Assembly (NCBI RefSeq): GCF_963678635.1
Contig: NC_087062.1
Location: 92,479,845-92,543,844 of the forward strand
Reading direction: 5' to 3'
Length of the DNA: 64,000 bases
From: Symsagittifera roscoffensis
Taxonomy: Eukaryota; Xenacoelomorpha; Acoela; Convolutidae
The notes under the pieces are model-generated. The model was not told the DNA's origin. It saw nothing but the letters and a program-made list of their open reading frames with translations, and ran no database searches. Both the position numbers and the translations under genes were made by a program. Of this stretch, positions 40,226-51,900 are shown in pieces; within the stretch, counting starts at the first letter, position 1; each line of letters opens with the position of its first letter.

Positions 40226-43200
40226 CTTTTTAAATCATTTCGGTGTTTTCTAGTTTTCTTAAATTTCATAGAGTCTACACTGAGGCAATAATAAGTCGTT
40301 ATTAAAATTTAAAAATGGCTTTGATGGGGTTGCTTAAGGTAAGAACACGTTCAAGTTCTTTCAAACACATCAACAGATTAAATAGAGTCCTAAATTTGAA
40401 GAAAATGTTCGAATCAGTATATTTATTGCGGTAAAAATGAATATAAATAATGTTAAAGAGCTTCATTTATACCAACTCTTGAAACTTCTCTGTAAAATTA
40501 TTCGCAATGAAAGTGAATCAGTGACCCTCAGCAAAATAAGTACGGCTAAAGGAATCTTCAAATTGCATCATAACTATATACGAGGAAAAAAATTAAGGAT
40601 CAACCCAAAAAAATCACCATAAATTTTCAATTGTTACCAGAACTCGAAAACTTTTCAAGTGCCTCACAAATCTTTTTCCAACTTTTTTGAAAGGATTTGC
40701 AGAATGACACGGAAAAAGTTAACAAGTTTCTCCATAAGTTTTTAGAAACTTCAAAAATATGACATAAAGAGTTAATAAATTTAAAGTTCCAATTTTTCTC
40801 ACAGTATCGGTTTTCTCCAATGTTTACATCTCACCAAAATTTTCACAGTTAATTTTTCAATTTTCTAAATAAATAATTTTTCATTTCTGTAGTTCTAAAA
40901 AGTTTTCACTCTATAGTACTGTAACAAATCTCAATACCAATTAAAATCTGTTCTTTTTTGCGCTCAGAGACGTCTGAAAACAGGCAGAATTTGTCTAATG
41001 ACGATCTCCCAGACTGGGTTCTTTCAAGTGGTCATTTATATAATTTGTATTGATCAATGTGAACCTTTACTGGAAACAATTTATTATGATCATTGTTATT
41101 ACTTAAAGTTTGGATTAAGCCAATTGCCCATTTATTGAACACGGTGAATACTTTCTAGATGAATTTTTTGAGTGTTGATTTTGTGAATGAAATATTAAAC
41201 AGAATCAATTTCGATAGAAGAACGTTTTAACGCATGCCATTTCACTCTATATACCAATCTATTTAATGACAGATTACCCAATACTTAGCTTTAATTTTTA
41301 ACCATAAAAAATGTTGAAGGCAATTATGGAAGTATTTATTGATTTCAATTTTAATATAAAGTCTCAAAATTGTTCTCCGTCATGATTGGACTTCCGGTTG
41401 AAATCCGATTAAACAAGTTTGGTGAAGTCCGATCAAATCAAAAGTTTTTTGTACAAATAACAAATTTTCATAGATTTTAGGTGAAGAACCTATAAATTAA
41501 TACAAAAGTAAACCAATGTAACGTTTGTATCATATCAACGATAATCAGGGTCAAAAGCGAGCCCTTCTGACCATTGAGTTTATCGAACCATTTAGCGGAA
41601 GCAGCTTTTGGCCTCACCCAAACCACAGATTCTATAGAAAGATGATATCTTGGTGTCGCTGTTTTGTTTCAACGCAGCAAACACTTCATATATTCATTTC
41701 TCAGTGTTATTTTTGGCATCCGACCGGCAAATAATGTAGTAAAAGGGCATCTTGTTGTTACCGCTGTTTCAGTACAGCCGGTTTTCTATGCTTACAAGTT
41801 TGCTAAACAGTGGCGATGTTTTTTGTATAATTGAAAATATTTCTGAAAAATCTGAGGTAAACATAATTGGGCCAAAAAACATTCGAGCAATTTCTAATTG
41901 ATACAGCTTCGAGCAAATTAAATTAGTTATCTCACTCAACTCAAATTTGTATTTGAGATTTGAACTAAAGCGGGCTTAAATATAATAAACCTAAAAACTT
42001 TGAACTTTTCACAACGAAGCTCAAAATAAAAGAGCTTCATCATGTGAACATCAGATATCTGCTGTAGTATCAACCGAAATGCCAAAAATTTTGAAAAATT
42101 AATTTTAATTTAGAACAACCAATTCAACAAAATTATAATTGTTGTAACTTTTGTTTATGGTAGCTATCGGTTATGTACATAGATGGATATGTATAGTTTT
42201 TTGTTCAGTTATTGAAATGAAATTACACTCATCTCATTATTATAGTTAATGAGATTTTTTCTCAACAGTTGAATTTTTGCTGGAGACCAAAAAAGCATTT
42301 TTTTTTTGGTAGAATGATTTTAGTACAACTAAAAACTAACACATCTTAGGTTGCATAAAAAAAGTTAAATCTTGAAAATTTTTGTTTATTTCAGGTTTCA
42401 AATTTTAAGTCTCATTTGAGCTACTAATTTTCACGTAAGCAGGCCCAAAATATCTTTTAATATAATTTAGATTTTGAAAAAAAAAGAAAAAGAAATTACA
42501 AAAAAAAAACGTTTTCTGATTTTTGATTTTCTAAATTACCTTAGTTGAGGCGTAATTGCATACCAAACATCCAGCCTGACGATTTAAAAAACACGGTAAT
42601 TGCAAAATGATCGCAGGTAAAATAGTGCTTCAGTTTGAGTTTAAGGAATCAAAGACACCCAGATGGCTTTTAAAAACTTGTCTAAAATTGATCCGCAGTC
42701 GAACAATCTCTTGAAATTTTTTCCAGTTTGGAAAAACTGGGTAAAAACTGTTAGGAACAAAAACATCATCATTGTTTTTGGCTTCTGATTGTTTCAATGG
42801 CTCTTTTCCAGTTTCCCCCTTTGATTTTTTTGGAAATTTGTTTAATGAAAACTTATTTAAAATAACTTTTCACGTTAAAAACTGCATAGAAACTTGTCAG
42901 TGTGAACAGCTGAACAAAATTTCACAACATTTCACATGCAAAATGCCGTGTGAACAATTTTTAAACAGTTTTATTTTGAGATGTTACGAGGGGATGGGAA
43001 AAAAGCCGTTTCAATTACTTGGCTCAGTTGTAGGCTCTTTTTTTTATTTGTGACTTTTTCCTACAAAACTGACATATTGACCAAAATTTGCGTTTAATTA
43101 GCGCGCCTCCCCTAAACAAATGTGTGTTTTGGCGCCAAATGTGTCTTTCAAACAATTAAGGGTCTGTTACCAAAATTATACTATAAAATACTAACAGCGC

Positions 43201-43989
43201 GAAGGATTTCGTCTCTCTTGATTATCGTCATCCGCTTAAAACGTTTCTGGCAAGTGCGTTTTTTTTGCTCTCTGTAATCTTGAACAAAACTTTTAAATTG
43301 GCATAAAACACTAAGATGTTCTAACTTCGAAGAAAATTATGTTCAAAGTGTTTAAACATTCCGTAAAAACCAATGACAATGGAAAACAGTGACAGTTTCC
43401 GAAAACCATTGAAAATTTCTGAAATCCATTGACAAAAATCTGACACCGAGAAGGAAAAACAGCAAATTGACTGTGCAATCTAATGACAAAATCTAGAATT
43501 CAGCTAAGTTTAATGGATTCACTTGCATGGCTAACTGTTTATCTGAAAATTCCACATTTTACTCAATTCCAGGTTTCTGCTCGCTAGCAAAAATAAATCT
43601 TATGTTTAAACATTTGTCTTTGGATTTCAATCCAATAATCCTTCATAAATCATTTCCAGCATATCGATATTCTCAAGTTCAGCAAACGCAAATACTTTGG
43701 CACCATAAGACGCTTTGAGAATCATCTGTTTCCTTGAGCTGACTAAATTACTGTTTCATGCTTTATAAAATTCGGGCTTTTAAACCATTTTTTGCCGTTT
43801 ATCACATTACTATTTATTTAATCTTACTTTTTTTAGACAAAGCAGGCAATAGTTGTTTGCAATCATGCTTATTTTTCTTTCATTTGCTGGAGAAGTTAGC
43901 CCGTACGTTTTTAATACAGGTTACTATTAATTACAACGGCACACCGTGATTTTTAAAATTAATAGTTTTACTTTGTTGTTCAAAATAAT
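40226..43989. other. Intergenic with repeat fragments, no gene seen
   Basis: AT-rich. About 42590-42720 resembles the left arm of the fold-back element at 51310-51420 (ATGATCGCAGGTAAAATA against ATGATCACAGGTAAAATA). Frames at 41525-41734, 42772-43053 and 43527-43949 are open for 60-93 codons without recognisable motifs. Confidence 0.45.
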
Positions 43990-44055
43990 TATTAAGACAG
44001 AGGCGAAGCTGACCTTCGCACTACTTGCGGTACAACATAATTAAAACAGCATGTC
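43990..44055 (-). repeat. Inverted fragment of the dispersed ~400-base repeat
   Basis: The minus strand reads ACATGCTGTTTTAATTATGT...GCAAGTAGTGCGAAGGTCAGCTTCGCCTCTG, matching the start of the copies at 37751 and 38570. Confidence 0.6.
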
Positions 44056-44172
44056 AAGAAGCATGATAACTTCTAATGATGTAATTGTAACAGGACCTAG
44101 AAAAACGAAAAATTTATTGAAAAAAAAAAAGAAAAAAAGTTTTTTCAAGATAAATTTTCTAGAAAATTCCTT

Positions 44173-44430
44173 GTGGAGTTGGTATTGAGCATTCAAAAAC
44201 CGAAAAAAAATGGCTGACTTTTATTGATAATAGAATTAAAACTGCTAACATTCCGTGCACATTGAACGACAAAGCAAATATTTTAGAAGTTTTTTCAAAA
44301 ACATGCAACAAAATTTGCGCAAAAAATTTTGTGACTCATGTACTTCTACTAGTGGTATTCGAAAAAAGAAAACTGCATCTAGAAAAAAAGAGTTTGTGAT
44401 ACGAGATCAAAACCGGCAAAAATGAACAGA
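44173..44430 (+). pseudogene. Possible coding remnant of unknown type
   Basis: A frame of about 75 codons begins GVGIEHSKTEKKWLTFIDNR and continues ANIPCTLNDKANILEVFSK. Near the end another frame gives CDSCTSTSGIRKKKTASRKK, so a Cys pair spans a possible frameshift. The composition is more protein-like than the surrounding sequence, but I recognise no family and see no splice context. Confidence 0.2.
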
Positions 44431-45086
44431 CGGACGATGGTCGAAAAAAAAACTGAAGAATTCTAGTTAAACAAAAAGAGCTCCTGGACCGGAAATAAAA
44501 CCCCTGACCTTTGTCGGGACTAATTTTTACGTTACTTCTACACCAGATGCACTGAACGGTAGACTAAATTTGACTTTTTTTGAAAGCAAGTTGAAACAAC
44601 TGTAACAATTGAAACGAAAAAGTATTAAAAAAGTTAAAAGTAAGCCGACAAAAGTTGGGACGAAATTCATGAAACCGACAAAAAAGCCATGTAATTCTGA
44701 ATAAATTCCCAGCATCATGCATAACATACATTGCACCCAGTAAATAAATTTGAATTTTCATGAAATTGAGCATATCAGAAACATATCAGCATAGTCAGTA
44801 GCGTAGCGACAAGTGATTAAAATGATTTTTTGTTACACTAGTTGTTAACACGAAAAAGTCTATATTCTGATTTGATAACGCTTGCTAATCGAACGCGTAA
44901 TAAAAACAAAAGATTTTTTTGTAGTATAATTTATATTGTAAATGCATCTGCTATCACCATTTTATTTGTTACCATCACCATACATGCAACGAGATCTTTT
45001 TCTTATCATCAATTCTAAGCCGTTTTAACAAATAAGCAAAACGAGAACTGCGTTTGAGTAAAAATTGCTGTTATAAAAATTAGAAA

Positions 45087-45303
45087 ATGCCTGAAAAAGC
45101 AAAAGTACATGTGAGTTATGGACCATACATGAACTGTCTGGGCCAGCTTATTTACGAGCCAGCGAGACTGAATGGCCTGCGAACTATTCTGGAAGGGAGT
45201 GAACACGAAATATTCTACCACAAGAGCGAAAATTTGAACGAACTTTCAGTCCACGTGAACGGAGAACAAGTCTACGAAGGGAGCGTGAAAAACCTCGATT
45301 TCA
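45087..45303 (+). CDS. UPF0728 (C10orf53-like) protein, first exon only
   Basis: An ATG at 45087 opens 72 codons plus one base, then a strong donor (TTTCA/GTGAGTTT). The peptide MPEKAKVHVSYGPYMNCLGQ...RLNGLRTILEGSEHEIFYHK...LNELSVHVNGEQVYEGSVKNLDF aligns along its length with the UPF0728 family (vertebrate C10orf53: YGPY, RLxGL, GHE, ELxVNxE, xIKDLxF). The function of that family is not known. The family normally adds about 20 residues after this point (GGDGxxDPLC...). I found no exon encoding them before the next gene, so it may lie in the N gap at 47258-47457 or be diverged. If unspliced, the frame would run to TAA at 45366-45368 with a Phe-rich intron-like tail. Confidence 0.75.
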
Positions 45304-45509
45304 GTGAGTTTTTGTCTTTTTTCCAATCAAACGCGTTTTTCTGGCTTTTTACTACTCGCATTTCATAATTCATTTTTCTGCTGTTATGGCTAAATGCGTG
45401 ATTTTGCGGTTAAAGTGAAAACGTACACAGAAAAGCTAAGTGTTCACCGCGCCAATATTCATAACTCGATTATAATACTGAGATTAAGCCTGTAACAATG
45501 AAACTCAAA

Positions 45510-45815
45510 TATGGGCAGGCGCGGATCTAGATTTTTCTCGGGGGTGTTTAGGGCGGATTTTCGAAAAATTATGAGACGCGTCGACCTTTTTTTTACTTGC
45601 AATAAAATTTTTAGGTTTTTTCTGCAAAATTTTAACCAAACAATTGCGTTTTTGGCGCGGGCTCCCCCCTCAAATTTTGTGTATATTCGGGTGTTGAGGG
45701 GACCATTAGAAACATTTCGGGCTGGTCGACAAAAAACAGCTGCCGTAAAATTGGACCAAATAGGGGACCCTTAAGATGGTCAGAGATTGTTGCGATCCGC
45801 CCCTCCCCTTAAATC
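45510..45815. mobile_element. Possible small inverted-repeat element
   Basis: The left end GGCGCGGATCTAGATTTTTC and right end GTTGCGATCCGCCCCTCC are roughly inverted (GCGGATC/GATCCGC). The interior is GC-richer than the surroundings. A related end appears inverted at about 60392-60410 (CCTAGATCCGCGTC). The 87-codon frame inside is probably not a gene. It lies in the presumed intron after the UPF0728 exon. Confidence 0.4.
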
Positions 45816-48800
45816 GGTCAGGAGATTGAATCCCGATATCTAATATTATGGTGACCAATCGACAAGCATAAAGCTCGATTAGCATAAACATGAATATGTA
45901 TGGACTAGCATAATGTTGATAGCTTTATTCTCAAAATACCATGTAAATAGCTTGAACTGAACTGATTGCCGCGCAAACTGTGAAATGTTTGAAAAATATG
46001 TTTTAAATGTTTTTGGTTTATAATTTAGATTTTGACAATATTTGAATTTTGTGCTTTGATTCGTATGTTAGTAGATACGGTTTTTTTAAAGTTTTTATGC
46101 TGGTTCAGTTTTTTGCTAGTTGATACACCACCAATTGATATCAATGATGGAGGAGCTCTGATTTCGTAAAAGTTTTATTTAAAATGAATGTTACTGCAAT
46201 AAGTTACAATAAAAAAGCACCAACCAAAATTGAACAAAAGCGCACATTCCTAAATGAAAATTGCGATGTTTAAGTTTATTGAAAAAACTTCTATATTAAT
46301 TTCACGAGGAGGGGGACTGGAAAATTGCCGGAACTGTTGCAAGCGAACAATTCCTTCCCGACTCAACTCATAGCTTGATTGTTCGAGCTCTCTTCTGTAT
46401 TCCGTGCTCACTGCTTGATAAATAAAAACGAACAAGAATGTAGTTTGAAGATTCCTTATTTCACGTTTTGTTTGCTTAAATTTGCACATTTTAAACGACG
46501 CGAAAAAAATTTAATCAAGTGAAAATAGAATTTTAACGCACCTAGCATACCAAGTGGTTTTCAAAATTAGTTGAAATTTTATGCTAACTTTTTTTCGTCT
46601 GGAAAGCATATGCAGCTAAAGCGATTAACGATTGTTAATTGACACACATGGTAGTCGCTGCACTCACGATAAAATGAATTGCAACAAATAAAGATTTAGT
46701 TCTAAAAAAGAATCTAGTTTTTTGGTTTTTTGTTGCTGATTTTTTAAAGAAGTTAAATTTTGACACAAAAATTTTAGATAGCACTGCTTGATTTGACTTG
46801 AGATAGTCATTTTTTTTGAAAGGGAAGCTCCTTCCTGTATTTTAATAATTAGTTTCTCCTATATATTCAGTAGAAAATTAATCAGACTAGAAAACTTGTT
46901 TTAATTGCAGCTTACTGCTTTTGACTGTGTAACCTGCAACCTGTAATTAGTGATTTGAATGCATTGTTTAGATTTTAGGCGACAACTGCGAGTACTACTG
47001 AAACGTATTGCTTCACTATTTTCCGTCTTTCGAAGAAAGTGACCGAATATTTTTCCTCTGGTGTTTTTCTTCTCCAGACAAATTTTCTTCAAATTTTTCA
47101 CTATCCATTTTTTACGGCCATTCGAAAAAAAATTATTATTCTGAGCTCAAATTTAGAAAGATTTTCTATCTGTGATCATTTCTCGTTAAGTTATGAAAAT
47201 AATATTGGGTAAAAATATAACCAAAATAGGTACATTGCAATATAGAAGCAACAAAGCNNNNNNNNNNNNNNNNNNNNNNNNNNNNNNNNNNNNNNNNNNN
47301 NNNNNNNNNNNNNNNNNNNNNNNNNNNNNNNNNNNNNNNNNNNNNNNNNNNNNNNNNNNNNNNNNNNNNNNNNNNNNNNNNNNNNNNNNNNNNNNNNNNN
47401 NNNNNNNNNNNNNNNNNNNNNNNNNNNNNNNNNNNNNNNNNNNNNNNNNNNNNNNNNTTTTTGATAGTTGAATGATAACTTTGATAATTCTTATTGATGG
47501 TTTGCTGTTTACAACTTTGGCACCAGATGCTGCCATAAGCTGTTTGTTTTTCTCCCCGTCTTGACAAATTTGAGATTGAAATCAATTTAAATCATTTTTT
47601 TACAGATTAAATACTGTGTGAAATTCGATTTAGGATGGAGACATTTAGATAAATTATCAACTTAGACCAAAAATTGATTTAGTATGGGCTAGAGGGATTT
47701 TAATGGTAGAAAAAAAAAACGATTTTATTGCCTAAAAAATGATTTACATAGATTTTTGTAAGCAGTGAGATCCATCAAAATCTCAACAAACTTAGTTTAA
47801 TTTAACTTTTTGTTTCGAGACTTGAGTCAGTGTTTTTTACAAAATAAAAATCTTTATCGGAGCTACAGAGAGCAAAAGTCACTCGGGGAGAGTTTTGTTA
47901 CCGGAAACTATTGTGACAAGGGAAGTCTCTTCTGAGTTTTGCAAATCTAAGGCCTTCCACGGTAAGAAAGGTAAATATATTATCCAAAATTTCTCCAAAC
48001 TTCATTTTCTTTATCAACGTTCTTAGTGCAATTATGATAGACAAACGACATATAATTCAAACACTCAATTTAGATAAACTTTTTTTTGGTGCAGAAAGTT
48101 AACAGATTAGTTATGCAGAGTTAATTCTTAGGTCAAACAGCAACACAAAAGTCAAAGTAAAAACATAGTTTATATTTTTATTTCCAATTATCTTTATTCT
48201 TTGATAACCGATAAAATTTGAATATAATCTGTATAGAATAAGTATAATAAATACGTATCAAAATTAAACAAAAAGAAGCTGACAAAAATGGATTTAAATC
48301 CATTAAGAATTGGTTTGAAATTGTTTTTTAAACTACATTTTTGTATTAAACTAAATCTATTTTAAATTGATGCATATCTATTTTTTCAGGTCTTTGCTAT
48401 ATTATCTGAATAAAATTGAGTCCAATCCATTTTTTGGCACAAATTGTCGACAAGCAATCAGCGCTTTTGCATTTATTTCGTGAGGCAAAATATTGGAGGG
48501 GCGAGGCGTATTAATAATTTTTCAAAAGGTGAAGCGCGCGAGAGGCAAAATTTGTCAAAACCAAATTTAACTGCGAGTTTTTGTTTTTCCTCATTAGTTG
48601 AAGGTCATTTACAAATTGATGTGCTATTCGGTTAGAATGTTATTAATAGTTTAATGGTTGAAATAAATGACAAACATGGAAATTGAGAATTTCTCGAATA
48701 GCTTAAGTAATTCAACGGTATTTACCGTGAGGCTTGCTGTTGCAATAAATTCGAAACCAATCAGTTTATAAACTACTCCCAAGCCCAATAATCATAATAT

Positions 48801-48880
48801 AACTTCAATAAACTTTTTCGAAGAATCAGTTCAGTCGATCGCCATTCTACACTTCTATTCGGTTTTCAGGCCTCCACCAA
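45816..48880. other. Gap-containing stretch without recognised gene
   Basis: AT-rich. 47258-47457 is a run of 200 N. About 47025-47110 resembles the centre of the fold-back element (CTTTCGAAGAAAGTGACCGAATATTT...CCATTTTTTACGG). A missing exon of the UPF0728 gene could be here. Confidence 0.5.
47258..47457. other. Assembly gap (200 N)
   Basis: A run of exactly 200 N, which is more likely a placeholder than a measured length. Reading frames through it are meaningless. Confidence 0.99.
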
Positions 48881-48900
48881 TCATAAAAGTTTATATAAGG
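48877..48900 (+). promoter_or_regulatory. Possible TATA/CCAAT promoter of the GTPase gene
   Basis: CCAAT (48877-48881) and TTATATAAG (48891-48899) lie about 80-100 bases upstream of the GTPase ATG at 48981, leaving room for a start site near 48925. In such AT-rich DNA a TATA match alone is weak evidence. Confidence 0.35.
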
Positions 48901-48980
48901 TCTGCTTACGGATGCTCCAAATAAGGAGGAATGTCCATTGAACTTGACGTTTAACCAGACGATTGTTCTAGAAAGCTATT

Positions 48981-51900
48981 ATGGATCAGTCGCGTAACTA
49001 TTTCAAAATCACCCTTATTGGCCATGGATACACGGGGAAAACAAGTCTCCTTCGGCGATACACAGAAGGTACTTTAAAGACATCTTGAAAACATAGTAGT
49101 TGATTCTTATAAACATGACAGAACGCTGTCCAGTTAAGCAACTTCTCATCACAGCAGGGTTAGCTTGAAAAATAAGTCAACCAATGATTGTTGACAGGCA
49201 TTCGATACCTATCGGGCCAAAGTGGTCGGAAATATGATCGGACGAACAAGCATTTTTCAGTCGAATAGTTATCGAATCTGGGTCTTGATTTTTTTCAGAC
49301 GACCAATGGTCGAACATTTTTCAGTCGAAATTTAGTCGAACAATTTCGTTCGAATCGAAAACCAGTCATACAGCTTACAATCCGTGAAAAGTTTTCCATA
49401 AAAATCATAAAAACTTTCTGGTGACTCGCTCGAATCATGCATCGCAAAATTTTTAAAAAATTTTTTTTGAAAATAATCATCCAAACCCCGTTGTACAAAA
49501 ACAAAATTGCTATATTAAGCATACAGTAACGTAATATTTTGATCAACTAGTTCTGTATTCGACTAGCAACAATTTCTAAGCCGGATTAAATAGGCACCAT
49601 ATCGTTAACAGCACCAAGTATATCGCACGTCAGTTAAACCAAACTGAACGAACTGGTAATTTTCAAAACTTTACAATTTTAGGAAAAACAATCACTGGTA
49701 ATTATCGTTTTAAATTTGTCAAACTCTGTTTTTTGAACTCAGAAAAACAATATCTTCTAGTTAGAATAAAAAAGTTCCATCAGAAATGTTAAATTAAAAA
49801 TTCAAAAAAATAACTGAATAAAAAATAAAATAATCCACCACAAGCATAAAAGTTCCGCACTTTCTTGGAAAGTCGGAATAAACAAAAATTGTATTTTCAC
49901 AGGGTTTTCTTTGATCAGAACGAAAAAGACTGAGAACAGTTCCGAGCAGTACTGAATTAGTAACGTTTAAGAATTGCGACTTTCATCTCGGATGTCCTTA
50001 TCTCTAATTAAAGTCAGAAAGGCACTCTTCTGAGTTTGACAGATTAATGTTTGACATTAACTGAATGATTATTGTTCCGACTTTCGAAGAAAACGGAAAA
50101 TTTATGCTCGGTGTGGTTTTTTTATTCAGTCAATTTTCATCGAGCGAATAAATAATTTTCAACAGAAATTTTTTATACCCCATTGAAGATATTGACTCCC
50201 TGAGTTCAAATATAAAAAGATATTTCAAGCTTATTTTTTGTAAGGCTCTATGGGTTTGAAAATTGCTAAATTTGCCATGTTCTGGGCTAAATTATGGGCG
50301 CTTTGAAGTGTTTATTCATAATGCTGAGAACCTAACGCGAACTATTTATGCGTGGCGAATTATTCCGCACAACAAAATCGTTCCAAATTGAATTGAGGCT
50401 AGTTTATTGGTCGTATTGTTTTTGTGCGACTCCAAATTTTACACTTCGATTTTGTCCAAAATTTACAGGTTTTCAATATTTTTTTTTGCAAAAAATATTC
50501 GATATGAGCTAAGGAATAGTCGAAACATTCAGGGCTTTGCCCTGATTACGAGCAGTCTTGTTTATTCAATACTGCTTTGCACTGTACAATAAATTCAGAA
50601 AGTACATCAATAGTATTTTAAGTTAAAAAGTCAAAAAAAGTCTCAGGTGACATGAAAATTCTATCCAAAACAACTTGTTACAAAAGCAAAAATTTTCTAG
50701 AGAAAAAAGCACTGCGTGCTCAGTGATTCTCTCACTTTCTTCAAAAGTCGGAACAACTAGCCTTGCAACACGCTCGTCTTATAATTTTAGATTGTCTGGT
50801 TATCAATGACGCTGAGAAAAAAGTATATGCTGCTTCTGCGGAATATAAGAGTGCCAAGGGCACTGAAATAACTAAGTCTCATATTCATATTATGGAGACG
50901 CAATCTATATCCACAGAAGAGATTTTCTAAAATTTAGCTGAAACAAAAAAAAACATACACAAACCATGACAAAACTGCTCGTATCAGGGCGAAGCCCTGA
51001 ATGTTCCGACTGCCTTTCGAGGTTTATGGAGCAGTATAGCATTAAAAAATTAAATGAAATGAAACAAAATGAAAATAAATTTTTTTCTAAAATATGAAAT
51101 TTTTAAAATAAAATCATCCCCCACACGCCATATAAAGTACAAAAGGATAGGTTTCGCTCCTTGTAACAAATCACTTATGGCAAATAAGCTTCTTTCAACC
51201 AGTTTGGAAAAATTTTAAGACGGATTAACTCTCGGCTTACGCGCTAATAGCGCGAAATATATCGCGAGTTAATTGTCCCAAATTGGCCAAAATGGCAATC
51301 TTTAAACCGCCGTAACTTTATGAAAAATGATCACAGGTAAAATATCTTTTCAAATTTAAGCTCAGGACAACAATACCTTTTGAAGGATATAAAAAATTCC
51401 GTCAAAAATGGCTAGTTAAACAGTAGAAATTTGTCTGAAAAAAAAACCCACCCCGAGAAAGTCGGAACAAAACTATACTTACAGATATTTACTGTTTCAA
51501 CGTAAGAATTAGTGATAATCAAGCATGTGTTTCTCTTATTCGCAAAATACAATTTTTGTTCCCACTTTCGATACGAAAGTAACGAAATATTTGTGCTCGG
51601 TGGGTTTTTTTTTCTTCAGACAAATTTCGACTTTTTAACTAGCCATTTTTGACGGAATTTTTTAAAATCATTCAAAAGCCATTCTTGTTCTGAGCTTAAA
51701 GCTTAAATTTGAAAAGATATTTCACCTGTAATTATTTTTCGTAAAATTATGGTGGTTTAAAGATTGCCGTTTTGGCCATTTTGACCAATTTGGGACAATT
51801 AACGCGCGATATATTTCGCGCTATTAACGCGTAAGCGGAGATTTAATCCGTCTTAAGATTGTTCCAAATTGGTTGAACGAAGCTTATTTGCCATAATTGA

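Noticed and set aside
46280-46440. Candidate second exon of the UPF0728 gene (EGDWKIAGTVASEQFL...)
   Set aside because: The acceptor phase does not match the donor at 45303, and the expected DPLC segment is absent.
47166-47585. Reading frames crossing the N run
   Set aside because: The central 200 bases are unknown, so the frames are artefacts.
50789-50930. 47-codon stretch DCLVINDAEKKVYAASAEY... after an ATTTTAG acceptor inside GTPase intron 1
   Set aside because: Exons 1 and 2 of the GTPase already join in phase with continuous family similarity, and this stretch ends in TAA without a donor.
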